A stretch of DNA of 6,835 nucleotides from Desulfitobacterium sp. (GCA_012799495.1 JAAZLD010000028.1:1-6835); one strand, 5' to 3'; counted from the stretch's first letter, positions 1 to 6,686 are shown. Translations and numbers: made by a program. The notes: generated by a model not told the origin, from the sequence alone.

Positions 1-1223
1 AAGGGTAATGTATTTAGAGCTTTATCAATAAAAGCAAGGTTTATTCCAAGGCTATTTCCTATATTATAGATGGACTCCATTACAACGAAGAGAACAGTAA
101 CTCCTACTGTAAAGACATAAACTGATCTTCTTCCATTGAATAAGTTGTTTAACAGAGAGAGCAATACAAGGGAGATAATTATAGGGTAGACAAAAACTAA
201 GAGCGGTACGGAAAATTTAAGAATATTAGCTAGACCCATATTTGACAAAACAAAACTCAATAGTGTAGCAAGTATCGCAAAGGTGTTGTAACTTAAGCGA
301 TAATTAGTTAATCGACTAAAATACTCACCACAGCTAGCAAGCAAACCAATAGCTGTCGTTAAACAAGCCAAAGCTATGACTATACCCATTAATATTTTAC
401 TAAAATAACCCAAAATAGATTCGCTGATAAAGATAAGCATTTCTCCATGGTTATCCCCTGGATATAAAGTCCCTGTTGTAGAACCAATATAAGCAAGGCC
501 TATATATATGATGGCCAGGCCAGCCGCTGCAATAACTCCAGAATAAATAGTTATTTTTGCAATCTTAAAATTATCTGTTAATCCTTTGCTCCTAAGTCCT
601 TTAACAATAATCATCCCGAAAATTACAGAAGCAATGGCATCCATAGTATTGTATCCCTCAAGGAAACCAGAAGCGAAGGGATTTTCATAGTTACTAGGAA
701 CTGGTTCCCCTAGAGGTCCTGTTACCCCTAGAAATATTATTATCCCTAAAAAGATTAACATTAGAGGAGTTAAAACTTTACCCATACTATCAAGGATTTT
801 AGTTGGTCTTAAAACGAAAAATAAGGCAATGGAAAAGAACACAAGAGTTGTTAGGAATAAAGGAATCTGGTGATTGCTAACGGATATATTCGGTGCAATT
901 GCCACCTCAAAGGTTGTAGCCGCTGTTCTAGGAATTGCCAACAATGGTCCTATACAAAGAAGGGAGATTGTAGTGATAATTTTACTAAAGGTGGGATGAA
1001 CTCGGTTAGCTAAGTGTTCCAAATCCCCACCTGCAATAGCTACAGCTGTTACCCCTAAAAGAGGCAAACCTACCCCCGTTATAATAAAGCCAAAAGCAGC
1101 CCAAAAAAGTTCTTCCCCACTCTGCAATCCAAGCATAGGAGGGAATATTAAGTTACCTGCGCCAAAAAACATAGCTAATAGTGCAAAACCAGTGATTAAA
1201 ATATCTCTTCGAGTAAACTGCAA
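1..1223 (-). CDS. brnQ: Branched-chain amino acid:cation symporter BrnQ (C-terminus cut by window edge)
   Basis: This gene encodes an inner-membrane secondary transporter of the LIVCS (BrnQ) family, which imports leucine, isoleucine and valine with a cation. I translated it by hand: 407 codons are open to the left edge with no stop. Family members are usually about 430-450 residues, so only a short C-terminal piece is missing. The sequence is almost entirely hydrophobic segments. Family hallmarks are FFGAGNLIFPP at residues 19-29 in the first membrane segment, GVGLPLLGV at about 50-58, and IGPLLAIPRTAATTFEV at about 91-107. The start is chosen as TTG (1221-1223) because AAAGGATGTG (1230-1239) lies six bases upstream and differs from AAAGGAGGTG by one base. 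An in-frame GTG at 1230-1232 lies inside that ribosome binding site and is less likely. The gene has its own promoter and follows the upstream operon's terminator, so it is probably transcribed separately. The family call is secure; the exact substrate among the branched-chain amino acids is inferred. Confidence 0.93.
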   Translation of the reverse strand, partial: MQFTRRDILITGFALLAMFFGAGNLIFPPMLGLQSGEELFWAAFGFIITGVGLPLLGVTAVAIAGGDLEHLANRVHPTFSKIITTISLLCIGPLLAIPRTAATTFEVAIAPNISVSNHQIPLFLTTLVFFSIALFFVLRPTKILDSMGKVLTPLMLIFLGIIIFLGVTGPLGEPVPSNYENPFASGFLEGYNTMDAIASVIFGMIIVKGLRSKGLTDNFKIAKITIYSGVIAAAGLAIIYIGLAYIGSTTGTLYPGDNHGEMLIFISESILGYFSKILMGIVIALACLTTAIGLLASCGEYFSRLTNYRLSYNTFAILATLLSFVLSNMGLANILKFSVPLLVFVYPIIISLVLLSLLNNLFNGRRSVYVFTVGVTVLFVVMESIYNIGNSLGINLAFIDKALNTLP

Positions 1224-1229
1224 GCTTTT

Positions 1230-1239
1230 CACATCCTTT
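1230..1239 (-). promoter_or_regulatory. Ribosome binding site that sets the brnQ TTG start
   Basis: The minus strand reads AAAGGATGTG, a one-mismatch version of AAAGGAGGTG, six bases before the TTG at 1223. It contains an in-frame GTG and an out-of-frame ATG that meets TGA at once. Automated callers may therefore pick GTG and add three residues. Confidence 0.6.
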
Positions 1240-1298
1240 CGTTTGTCTATATGTTATAACAACTATATATAAATATAATGAAGCCAGAAAACTATTCT

Positions 1299-1327
1299 AT
1301 AATACCATCTCTAAAAATTTGGGTCAA
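1299..1327 (-). promoter_or_regulatory. Sigma-A type promoter of brnQ
   Basis: On the minus strand TTGACC (1322-1327) is followed after exactly 17 bases by TATTAT (1299-1304). The predicted transcript starts near 1292, which leaves a leader of about 70 bases before the TTG start. That is too short for a T-box or another long riboswitch, so control more likely acts at the promoter. The -35 matches the consensus at five of six bases, and the -10 also at five of six. Confidence 0.65.
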
Positions 1328-1346
1328 TCTTCCCATAGTATTTCCC

Positions 1347-1361
1347 AATATTGAGAAAATT
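1347..1361. promoter_or_regulatory. Candidate CodY box upstream of brnQ
   Basis: AATATTGAGAAAATT matches the Firmicute CodY consensus AATTTTCWGAAAATT at 13 of 15 positions. A second, weaker match (AATTTTCACTAAATG, 12 of 15) lies at 1385-1399. CodY represses amino acid uptake genes, including branched-chain amino acid transporters, when branched-chain amino acids and GTP are plentiful, so the placement 20 bp upstream of the brnQ -35 box makes sense. AT-rich DNA yields chance matches, and no codY gene is in view. Confidence 0.4.
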
Positions 1362-1391
1362 CTTCACAAAAATATTTTGTGAAGAATTTTC
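1355..1391. repeat. Perfect inverted repeat, 17-bp arms with 3-bp centre, upstream of brnQ
   Basis: The left arm GAAAATTCTTCACAAAA (1355-1371) and right arm TTTTGTGAAGAATTTTC (1375-1391) are exact reverse complements around ATA. It ends 28 bp upstream of the brnQ -35 box. Neither strand shows a clean T run right after the stem, so it does not look like a standard terminator. An operator for a dimeric regulator is the simpler reading. Its outer ends overlap CodY-box-like sequences. It does not match the Rex site, because the TTGTGA/TCACAA halves face the wrong way or are spaced by seven bases. Confidence 0.75.
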
Positions 1392-1445
1392 ACTAAATGC
1401 AAAAATTTTTATTTAATTATTTAACTTTTCACTAAGGCTTTTTTA

Positions 1446-1493
1446 TTGATGTATTGATGATTTTTGATGTATTGATGATTTGATTGATGATTT
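1446..1493. repeat. 18-bp tandem repeat, about 2.7 copies
   Basis: The unit TTGATGTATTGATGATTT occurs at 1446-1463 and again without any gap or mismatch at 1464-1481. The last 12 bases of the unit then recur at 1482-1493 with one change. The unit is itself built from ATTGATGA-like blocks. It lies between the terminator at 1501-1538 and the brnQ regulatory region. It contains no gene and could be slippage-prone filler or an array of protein-binding sites. Confidence 0.85.
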
Positions 1494-1538
1494 AATAACA
1501 AAAGGGTTGGTAACTTTTTTTCTAGATACCAACCCTTT
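1494..1538 (-). terminator. Hairpin terminator of the hemerythrin-cheX-yusI-like operon
   Basis: AAAGGGTTGGTA and TACCAACCCTTT (1527-1538 and 1501-1512 on the given strand) form a perfect 12-bp stem. On the minus strand the stem is followed by TTTTGTTATT. The loop is 14 bases and A-rich, larger than usual, and the T tract is interrupted. The stem begins 69 bases after the stop codon of the last gene. The first arm resembles part of a T-box motif but lacks the UGGNACC core, so a plain terminator is preferred. Confidence 0.75.
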
Positions 1539-1606
1539 GAATCTTGCACCTTTTAATTTCTATCTTTACTTACACAGCCTAAAAATTCCTGAGGAAGACA
1601 ATAATT

Positions 1607-1960
1607 TTATTTGCTAAGGATACTTTCCCATTCAGCTTCTTTAAAGCCGACTAAAACCGTATCCTTGTCCACCAAAATTGGTCGCTTAACTAACATGCCA
1701 TCTGAAGCTAGTAAAGATAATTGCTCTTCTTCCGACATGGTAGGAAGCTTATCCTTTAACTTTAAGTTTCTATATTGAAGACCACTGGTATTGAAAAACC
1801 GCTTTAAAGGTAAGCCACTAAGACTCCACCATTTTTCTAGCTCCTCGTAAGAAGGGTTTTCTTCTTTGATGTCCCTCATTTCATAAGAAAGACCCTTCTC
1901 CTCAAGCCATTTCTTTGCTTTTTTACAAGTTGTACATTTAGGATAACATACAAATAACAC
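1607..1960 (-). CDS. YusI-like Spx/ArsC-family thioredoxin-fold protein
   Basis: This is a 117-residue cytoplasmic protein of the ArsC/Spx/YffB family, closest in my memory to Bacillus YusI. It has an N-terminal beta strand, then YPKCTTC with Cys9 and Cys12 in a CxxC arrangement, and GLPLKRFFNTSG at about 49-60. It also has LPTMSEEEQLSLLASDGMLVKRPI at 72-95, whose Arg93-Pro94 matches the conserved RP of ArsC-type proteins. The family includes arsenate reductases, Spx-type RNA polymerase regulators and proteins of unknown role. Nothing here points to arsenic, so a thiol-redox role is inferred. The start is GTG at 1958-1960, preceded at six bases by GGAGGA (1967-1972). The same frame stays open upstream to 2056, but that part lies inside the preceding gene and lacks family features. 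The start follows the cheX-like stop by 23 bases, and it is the last gene of the operon. Confidence 0.88.
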   Translation of the reverse strand: MLFVCYPKCTTCKKAKKWLEEKGLSYEMRDIKEENPSYEELEKWWSLSGLPLKRFFNTSGLQYRNLKLKDKLPTMSEEEQLSLLASDGMLVKRPILVDKDTVLVGFKEAEWESILSK

Positions 1961-1966
1961 TACACT

Positions 1967-1972
1967 TCCTCC
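1967..1972 (-). promoter_or_regulatory. Ribosome binding site that sets the YusI-like GTG start
   Basis: GGAGGA on the minus strand lies six bases before the GTG at 1960. It supports the 117-residue form over an upstream-extended 149-residue form whose extra 32 residues would overlap the preceding coding region. Confidence 0.8.
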
Positions 1973-1983
1973 AGTTCTGTTCT

Positions 1984-2442
1984 TTAACTTCCTGTACGAA
2001 GATTTAACTCCACATCCCCGATAGCAGTTTTTACTTTTGCCCGTTGAATTGAGCACCCTTCCGTGTTGGCGCCTTCCCTACTTTCAACAATTTGAGGAGG
2101 ACGAATGTCACAGGACAATTGATTTTGGGAAAGACCTGTCATAGCATTACCGCTAATAATATTGGCTATTTCACCTAAAGCAGATTTCACAAATTCATCG
2201 ATTTCCGAAAATTCCATACCACTCATAATTTTGACCATTTCTAAGGTCGTATCCTTCGGAAAACTATACATAACTTCACCAGCAAGATCTCCGGTTATTT
2301 CTATAACAATACCTATTTTTTCCTTATTATCATGAAGGGACTCTGAGGTTTCCACCATATCTGTTGTTACATCTAAATCCAGCATCAGCTTGAAAGTTTG
2401 GCTTGCTGCGTTAGAAAAAGGAGCTAAAAGATCCTTACTCAT
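1984..2442 (-). CDS. cheX: CheX-like chemotaxis phosphatase
   Basis: This 152-residue cytoplasmic protein belongs to the CheC/CheX/FliY phosphatase family, which dephosphorylates CheY-P or related receiver domains. The helix KSALGEIANIISGNAM (about 86-101) carries the ExxN catalytic pair as Glu91 and Asn94. There is one such helix, as in CheX, whereas CheC has two. The preceding ITGDLAGEVMYSFPKDT (49-65) and IMSGMEF (72-78) also match the family. The ATG overlaps the hemerythrin stop as ATGA, with AAGGAGGT (2449-2456) six bases upstream, which implies translational coupling. No kinase, receptor or CheY lies in the window, so its receiver partner is unknown. It may serve chemotaxis or another two-component pathway. 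The family call is strong and the target is inferred. Confidence 0.9.
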   Translation of the reverse strand: MSKDLLAPFSNAASQTFKLMLDLDVTTDMVETSESLHDNKEKIGIVIEITGDLAGEVMYSFPKDTTLEMVKIMSGMEFSEIDEFVKSALGEIANIISGNAMTGLSQNQLSCDIRPPQIVESREGANTEGCSIQRAKVKTAIGDVELNLRTGS

Positions 2443-2858
2443 TGGGTTACCTCCTTACTTCTGGCATATTCAGCAATCTTTTGATCCTCTGCCACTACAT
2501 GATTGATTAGCCAAGCTAAGAGTCTTCCGCCAAATTGCTGCATCAATTCCTCTTTATATCCTTCTTTTTCATACTCTTCAGAAACAGCAGCCACATAAGC
2601 TACCATATTATTATGTACTTCTCTATGTTTTTCAAGATATGGATAACCGATTTCCGCTTGGTAAGCTTCTTCATCCTGGAAGTGAGTTACAACATAGTCT
2701 TTCATAAATTCCAATGTTTCGTTTACTTTAGCTACCTTATCTTCCCAGGGCTTGTCGGAGCGTAAAGTTTGCACAAATGTCGTGACACGGGCAAAGAGTT
2801 CTTCGTGCTGACCATCGATTTCAGGCACGCCAATTTTATACTTCTCTTTCCAAATCAT
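2439..2858 (-). CDS. Bacteriohemerythrin (diiron oxygen-binding protein)
   Basis: This 139-residue single-domain hemerythrin binds O2 reversibly at a non-heme diiron centre in a four-helix bundle. All seven expected ligands are visible: His18 in DGQHEEL; His59 and Glu63 in THFQDEE; His78 and His82 in KHREVH; His120 and Asp125 in NHVVAED. It has the usual N-terminal W-x-x-x-Y-x-I-G-x-x-x-I-D lead-in and covers the full domain with no fused sensor or kinase part. The ATG at 2856-2858 has AAAGGAG (2867-2873) eight bases upstream. It is the first gene of the operon and its stop overlaps the cheX-like start by 4 bp. Such proteins deliver, scavenge or sense oxygen in anaerobes and microaerophiles. 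The CheX neighbour suggests an oxygen-signalling link, but that is inference. Confidence 0.95.
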   Translation of the reverse strand: MIWKEKYKIGVPEIDGQHEELFARVTTFVQTLRSDKPWEDKVAKVNETLEFMKDYVVTHFQDEEAYQAEIGYPYLEKHREVHNNMVAYVAAVSEEYEKEGYKEELMQQFGGRLLAWLINHVVAEDQKIAEYARSKEVTQ

Positions 2859-2930
2859 GCCTAAAACTCCTTTCTCCTCTTTTGGGTTGTAAATTTAGGC
2901 AAAGGTACTATTTGTAATTCCTACTTTTTA

Positions 2931-2960
2931 ATAATACCATAAACTCTAAAGGGATGTGAA
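2931..2960 (-). promoter_or_regulatory. Promoter of the hemerythrin operon (extended -10)
   Basis: The minus strand has TTCACA (2955-2960, five of six matches to TTGACA), an 18-base spacer, and TGGTATTAT (2931-2939), which is an extended TGn -10 element. The leader would be about 65 bases. The same ATGGTATTAT string forms the -10 region of brnQ. The -35 overlaps the second arm of the hairpin just after the ABC gene stop codon. Confidence 0.55.
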
Positions 2961-2983
2961 GGAGGTAGCTAGGAACCTACTTC
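2958..2983 (-). terminator. Imperfect hairpin across the end of the ABC operon (weak terminator candidate)
   Basis: GAAGTAGGT and ACCTCCTTC on the minus strand pair with one mismatch around an eight-base loop that contains the TAG stop codon. There is no T run afterwards, so termination is doubtful and ABC transcripts may read through into the hemerythrin operon. No better terminator is visible in the 110 bases between the genes. Confidence 0.25.
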
Positions 2984-4942
2984 AAAAGCTCCAGTATAGA
3001 GCTGATAATACTTGCCCTTTTTCTCGATCAAATTTTCATGATCTCCTCTTTCTATGATCTTTCCTTGTTCTAGAACCATAATTACATCTGAATTTCGAAT
3101 AGTGGAAAGTCGATGAGCAATGACAAAGACTGTGCGACCTTCCATGAGAGAGTCCATCCCCCTTTGTACTATGGCCTCAGTACGGGTATCAATGGAAGAT
3201 GTAGCTTCGTCAAGAATCATTACAGGAGGATCCGCCACCGCTGCCCGAGCAATGGAAATCAGCTGCCTTTGCCCTTGGGAAAGATCACTACCATCTCCAG
3301 AAAGTTCTGTCTCATAACCCTGAGGGAGCATCCGAATAAAACCATCAGCATTGACTAACTTTGCCGCTTCGATACATTCTTCATCTGTCGCATCTAAACG
3401 ACCATAACGGATATTTTCCATTACAGTACCAGAAAAAAGATTTACATCTTGGAGGACGATTCCTAAAGAACGACGCAAATCACTCTTCTTGATCTGCTTA
3501 ATATCAATACCATCATAGAAGATTTTCCCCTGGGCTAGATCATAGAAACGGTTAATCAAATTTGTTATAGTTGTTTTTCCTGCACCAGTAGGCCCTACAA
3601 AGGCTACTTTTTGGCCTGGTTCAGCGTAGAGGTTAATATTTTGCAAGACAATTTTATTCTCTTCATAACCAAAGTCTACCTCAGAAAAGACCACTTCTCC
3701 TTTCAGTTCTTTATAGGAAACTGTTCCGTCTTCTAGAGTAGTTTTCCAGGCCCAGGTCCATTCTTCTCTTTGTTTACCAATCTCATGGGCTCCAATTTCG
3801 CTTCTCCTACTCTCTATCTCTACCAGTAGCCCGTTTTCTTTTGTCACTTTAACTAAAGTTACTTCCCCTTCATCTTGCTCTACTTTTTCGTCTAAGAGTG
3901 CAAAAATCCGCTCAGCTCCTGCCATAGCCATAACAATGGCATTTAATTGTTGGGTCACTTGGGCAATCGGCATAACAAAACTGCGGGAGAGCTGTAAAAA
4001 AGAAGCTATCATACCGAGAGTTAAAACATTAATACCTACAATAGTCAAGTTTGGAACTGCCCCAATTGCCATTACTCCTCCTACAATTGCCAGGACTACA
4101 TAGAGCAAGTAGCCAAAATTGTTCATTAAAGGCATAACTATATTCACATAAGAATTAGCTTTTGTAGCGTTATCACATAATTCTTCATTTTTTTGTTGAA
4201 AAGCTTCTTTTACTTTTTCTTCATAATTAAATACTTTAACAACCTTTTGACCTTGAATCATTTCTTCAATATAGCCATTCAAACTCCCCAAAGACTCTTG
4301 TTGCTTCATAAAATACATTCCACTTTTACCGACTATACTTCCAGTAAATTTTACCATGAAAAATACGCTGATGACGGACAAGACTGTAAGCCAAGCGCTA
4401 AGATAAAGCATAGCGGAAAAAACGGCTACTAAAGTGATAAGGGATGAAAAAGCATGAGGAATACTTTGGGAGAGCATTTGCCGTAATGTGTCAGTATCAT
4501 TTGTGTAATGGCTCATTATATCTCCGTGAGGATGTTGATCAAAATATTTTATAGGTAGCTTCTGCATATGAGCAAACATCTCATCCCGCACCTTCTTTAG
4601 GACTCCTTGGGAAATCGAGGCCATAAGGCGAGTATAAATAAATGCAGCCAAAACCCCTATTAAATAAATCCCAGCCATGAGCATAATAATCCGCAATAAT
4701 CCACTAAAGTTAGGTACTGCTTCGAGAAGTAAAGGAGAAATATAATCATCAATAAGGACTTGCAAAAACAAGGAGGAGATTACGCCAGTTACTGAGGAAA
4801 GGATGATACAGAAGATGACAAAACTAAGCTGTAAGCGGTACTCTCGCAAATAGCTTAATAACCTTTTAATGGTTTGGATATTCATTTTTTTCTTAGGCAT
4901 TCCACCCATGGGTGGCTGCATCCTATTACCAACCTTCCTCAT
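2969..4942 (-). CDS. Heterodimeric ABC exporter, catalytic-site subunit (TM288-like)
   Basis: This 657-residue half-transporter has an N-terminal six-helix membrane domain and a C-terminal ATPase. Membrane segments lie near residues 38-60, 83-105, 163-200 (two), 270-296 and 302-325. Nucleotide-binding motifs are Walker A GPTGAGKT (450-457), LQDVNLFSG Q-loop, signature LSQGQ (554-558), Walker B ILDE with catalytic Glu579, and switch His610. The Walker motifs are intact but the signature has Gln556 in place of Gly. That is the pattern of the TM288-type partner in heterodimeric exporters such as TM287/288 and BmrCD. A 63-residue linker (352-414), rich in charged residues and carrying WTWAW, separates the domains and is longer than usual. 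The N-terminus includes a Met/Pro/Gly stretch. The ATG at 4942 has GGGGGAG (4950-4956) seven bases upstream and overlaps the upstream gene by 17 bp. Substrate is unknown; drugs, peptides or lipids are possible. Confidence 0.93.
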   Translation of the reverse strand: MRKVGNRMQPPMGGMPKKKMNIQTIKRLLSYLREYRLQLSFVIFCIILSSVTGVISSLFLQVLIDDYISPLLLEAVPNFSGLLRIIMLMAGIYLIGVLAAFIYTRLMASISQGVLKKVRDEMFAHMQKLPIKYFDQHPHGDIMSHYTNDTDTLRQMLSQSIPHAFSSLITLVAVFSAMLYLSAWLTVLSVISVFFMVKFTGSIVGKSGMYFMKQQESLGSLNGYIEEMIQGQKVVKVFNYEEKVKEAFQQKNEELCDNATKANSYVNIVMPLMNNFGYLLYVVLAIVGGVMAIGAVPNLTIVGINVLTLGMIASFLQLSRSFVMPIAQVTQQLNAIVMAMAGAERIFALLDEKVEQDEGEVTLVKVTKENGLLVEIESRRSEIGAHEIGKQREEWTWAWKTTLEDGTVSYKELKGEVVFSEVDFGYEENKIVLQNINLYAEPGQKVAFVGPTGAGKTTITNLINRFYDLAQGKIFYDGIDIKQIKKSDLRRSLGIVLQDVNLFSGTVMENIRYGRLDATDEECIEAAKLVNADGFIRMLPQGYETELSGDGSDLSQGQRQLISIARAAVADPPVMILDEATSSIDTRTEAIVQRGMDSLMEGRTVFVIAHRLSTIRNSDVIMVLEQGKIIERGDHENLIEKKGKYYQLYTGAFEVGS

Positions 4943-6686
4943 TCAATTTCTCCCCCTTTCCTTGAGTTTCGTAAACCTCACGATAAATATCTGACGAACG
5001 CAGCAGTTCTTCATGAGTACCAATCCCTTTAATTCTTCCTTCATCCATAACTATGATTTTATCTGCATCCTGAACTGAAGAAACCCTTTGGGCAATGATA
5101 ATCTTCGTAATATTAGATAGTTCTTCTCGGAAGGCCTTGCGAATAAGAGCTTCTGTTTTAGTATCTACCGCACTGGTGGAATCATCCAAAATGAGGATTT
5201 GAGGATTTTTCAAGAGAGCTCGGGCAATAGTAAGTCTTTGTTTCTGGCCGCCTGAAACATTAGTTCCTCCCTGCTCGATGTAAGTGTCATATTGTTCTGG
5301 AAAACTCATAATGAACTCATGAGCTTGGGCCAGCTTACAAGCATGAACTAACTCTTGATCTGAGGCATTTTCATTACCCCAGCGTAAGTTCTCTTTGATG
5401 GTTCCTGAGAAAAGGACATTTTTCTGAAGAACCATTGCTACGGCATCTCGCAGAACATGTAAATTATAATCTCTTACATCTACTCCCCCAACCAAGACAC
5501 GACCAGCAGTTACATCATATAGCCTAGGAATAAGTTGGACTAAAGTTGATTTAGCTGACCCTGTCCCTCCTAAAATCCCTACTGTTTCTCCGGAGGAAAT
5601 TTCAAATGAGATATCTTCCAGGACATTGTTCTCCGAATCTTTCCCATAGCTAAAGCTAACATTTTCAAAGATGATTTCCCCACCACTCACCTTAGGAGCA
5701 GGATCCTCCGGACTCTTAAGATCCGGTTCCTCATCAAGAATTTCCACAATCCTTTCTGCCGAAGCCCGGGAAATAGTGATCATTACAAATACCATAGATA
5801 ACATCATTAGACTCATAAGAATTTGCATGGCATAAGTAATTAGGCTAAATAATTCCCCTGTAGAAAGGCCAACAGTCGGATCCCCACCACTTGCCACAAT
5901 AGCTCTAGCACCAAACCAAGAGATCAAGAGAATACAAGCATAGATGGAAAATTGCATTAAAGGCATATTTAAAGCTATCAGCTTTTCCCCTTTTGCAAAA
6001 TCTTTATAAATTTTTTCCGAAGTCATTTGAAATTTTTCTTTTTCATAATCTTCTCGGACAAATGATTTTACTACCCTTATACCTCGTAGGTTTTCTTGTA
6101 CTACTGTATTTAGCTTGTCATATGTACGAAAAACCCGCTTAAAAATCGGTTGTACATTACGTATAATCAACCATAACCCTAAGCCGAGAAAGGGAATAAT
6201 CCCTAAGAAAATCAAGGATAGCTCCCAATTGATACTAAATGATACCGCTAGGGAAAAGATAAACATCCCTGGTGCTCGAGTGGCCATCCGAATGAGCATT
6301 TGGTAGGAGTTTTGGACATTTGTCACATCAGTAGTTAAACGGGTAATAATACTTCCCGTAGAGAATTTATCAATATTAGCAAAGGAAAAGTTCTGAACAT
6401 TATAAAACATATCCTTACGCAAATTTTTAGCAAATCCTGCAGAAGCTATTGCAGCTGTACGTCCAGCCAATATTCCAAAGAGTAAGCTGATAAAGGCTGT
6501 AACTAAAAGAATAAGGCCCATCTTTAGGACATAATTCATATCTCCTCGATCGATACCCAAATCGATAAGTCTAGCCATTAAAATCGGAATAATCACTTCC
6601 ATAATGACCTCTAAAGCAACGAAAGTGGGTGTTAAGATGGTGGGAATCTTATATTCTCGGATACTCCTAGCTAGTTTTTTGAGCAT
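4926..6686 (-). CDS. Heterodimeric ABC exporter, degenerate-site subunit (TM287-like)
   Basis: This 586-residue half-transporter has membrane segments near 16-40, 53-75, 139-178 (two), 244-265 and 278-303, followed by the ATPase domain. The signature VSGGQ (477-481) is canonical. Three positions are not: Walker B ends in Asp502 instead of Glu (ILILDDST), the switch histidine is Gln533 (IIAQR), and Walker A reads GGTGSAKS with Ala378 where Gly is normal (Lys379 kept). Asp and Gln are the expected changes in the degenerate ATP site of TM287-type subunits. This protein therefore supplies the signature for the one active site formed with its downstream partner. The ATG at 6684-6686 is preferred because AAGGGTGA (6691-6698) lies four bases upstream and the protein then starts like the family. 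A GTG at 6726-6728 would add 14 residues but has no ribosome binding site. The downstream gene overlaps it by 17 bp, so the two are co-translated. Confidence 0.93.
   Translation of the reverse strand: MLKKLARSIREYKIPTILTPTFVALEVIMEVIIPILMARLIDLGIDRGDMNYVLKMGLILLVTAFISLLFGILAGRTAAIASAGFAKNLRKDMFYNVQNFSFANIDKFSTGSIITRLTTDVTNVQNSYQMLIRMATRAPGMFIFSLAVSFSINWELSLIFLGIIPFLGLGLWLIIRNVQPIFKRVFRTYDKLNTVVQENLRGIRVVKSFVREDYEKEKFQMTSEKIYKDFAKGEKLIALNMPLMQFSIYACILLISWFGARAIVASGGDPTVGLSTGELFSLITYAMQILMSLMMLSMVFVMITISRASAERIVEILDEEPDLKSPEDPAPKVSGGEIIFENVSFSYGKDSENNVLEDISFEISSGETVGILGGTGSAKSTLVQLIPRLYDVTAGRVLVGGVDVRDYNLHVLRDAVAMVLQKNVLFSGTIKENLRWGNENASDQELVHACKLAQAHEFIMSFPEQYDTYIEQGGTNVSGGQKQRLTIARALLKNPQILILDDSTSAVDTKTEALIRKAFREELSNITKIIIAQRVSSVQDADKIIVMDEGRIKGIGTHEELLRSSDIYREVYETQGKGEKLNEEGW

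Noticed and set aside
1351..1396. Rex-type redox operator (TTGTGA-N6-TCACAA)
   Set aside because: The inner halves face the opposite way, and the two outward-facing candidates have a seven-base spacer and mismatches.
1501..1538. Possible T-box antiterminator for brnQ, because AAAGGGTTGGTA resembles the T-box AGGGTGGNACC motif
   Set aside because: The UGGNACC core is not present, the element is about 280 bases before the brnQ start, and brnQ has its own promoter downstream of it.
1607..1960. Dedicated arsenate reductase ArsC
   Set aside because: The CxxC arrangement and overall sequence fit YusI-like proteins better, and no arsenic-resistance genes are nearby.
1961..2056. N-terminal extension of the YusI-like protein to 149 residues
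   Set aside because: It lies inside the cheX-like gene, lacks family similarity, and the GTG at 1960 has a perfect ribosome binding site.
2535..2765. Plus-strand open frames within the hemerythrin and ABC genes (also 3113-3358, 3120-3317, 4193-4432, 6115-6306)
   Set aside because: They lie opposite well-supported genes, show no recognisable family features, and look like antisense shadows.
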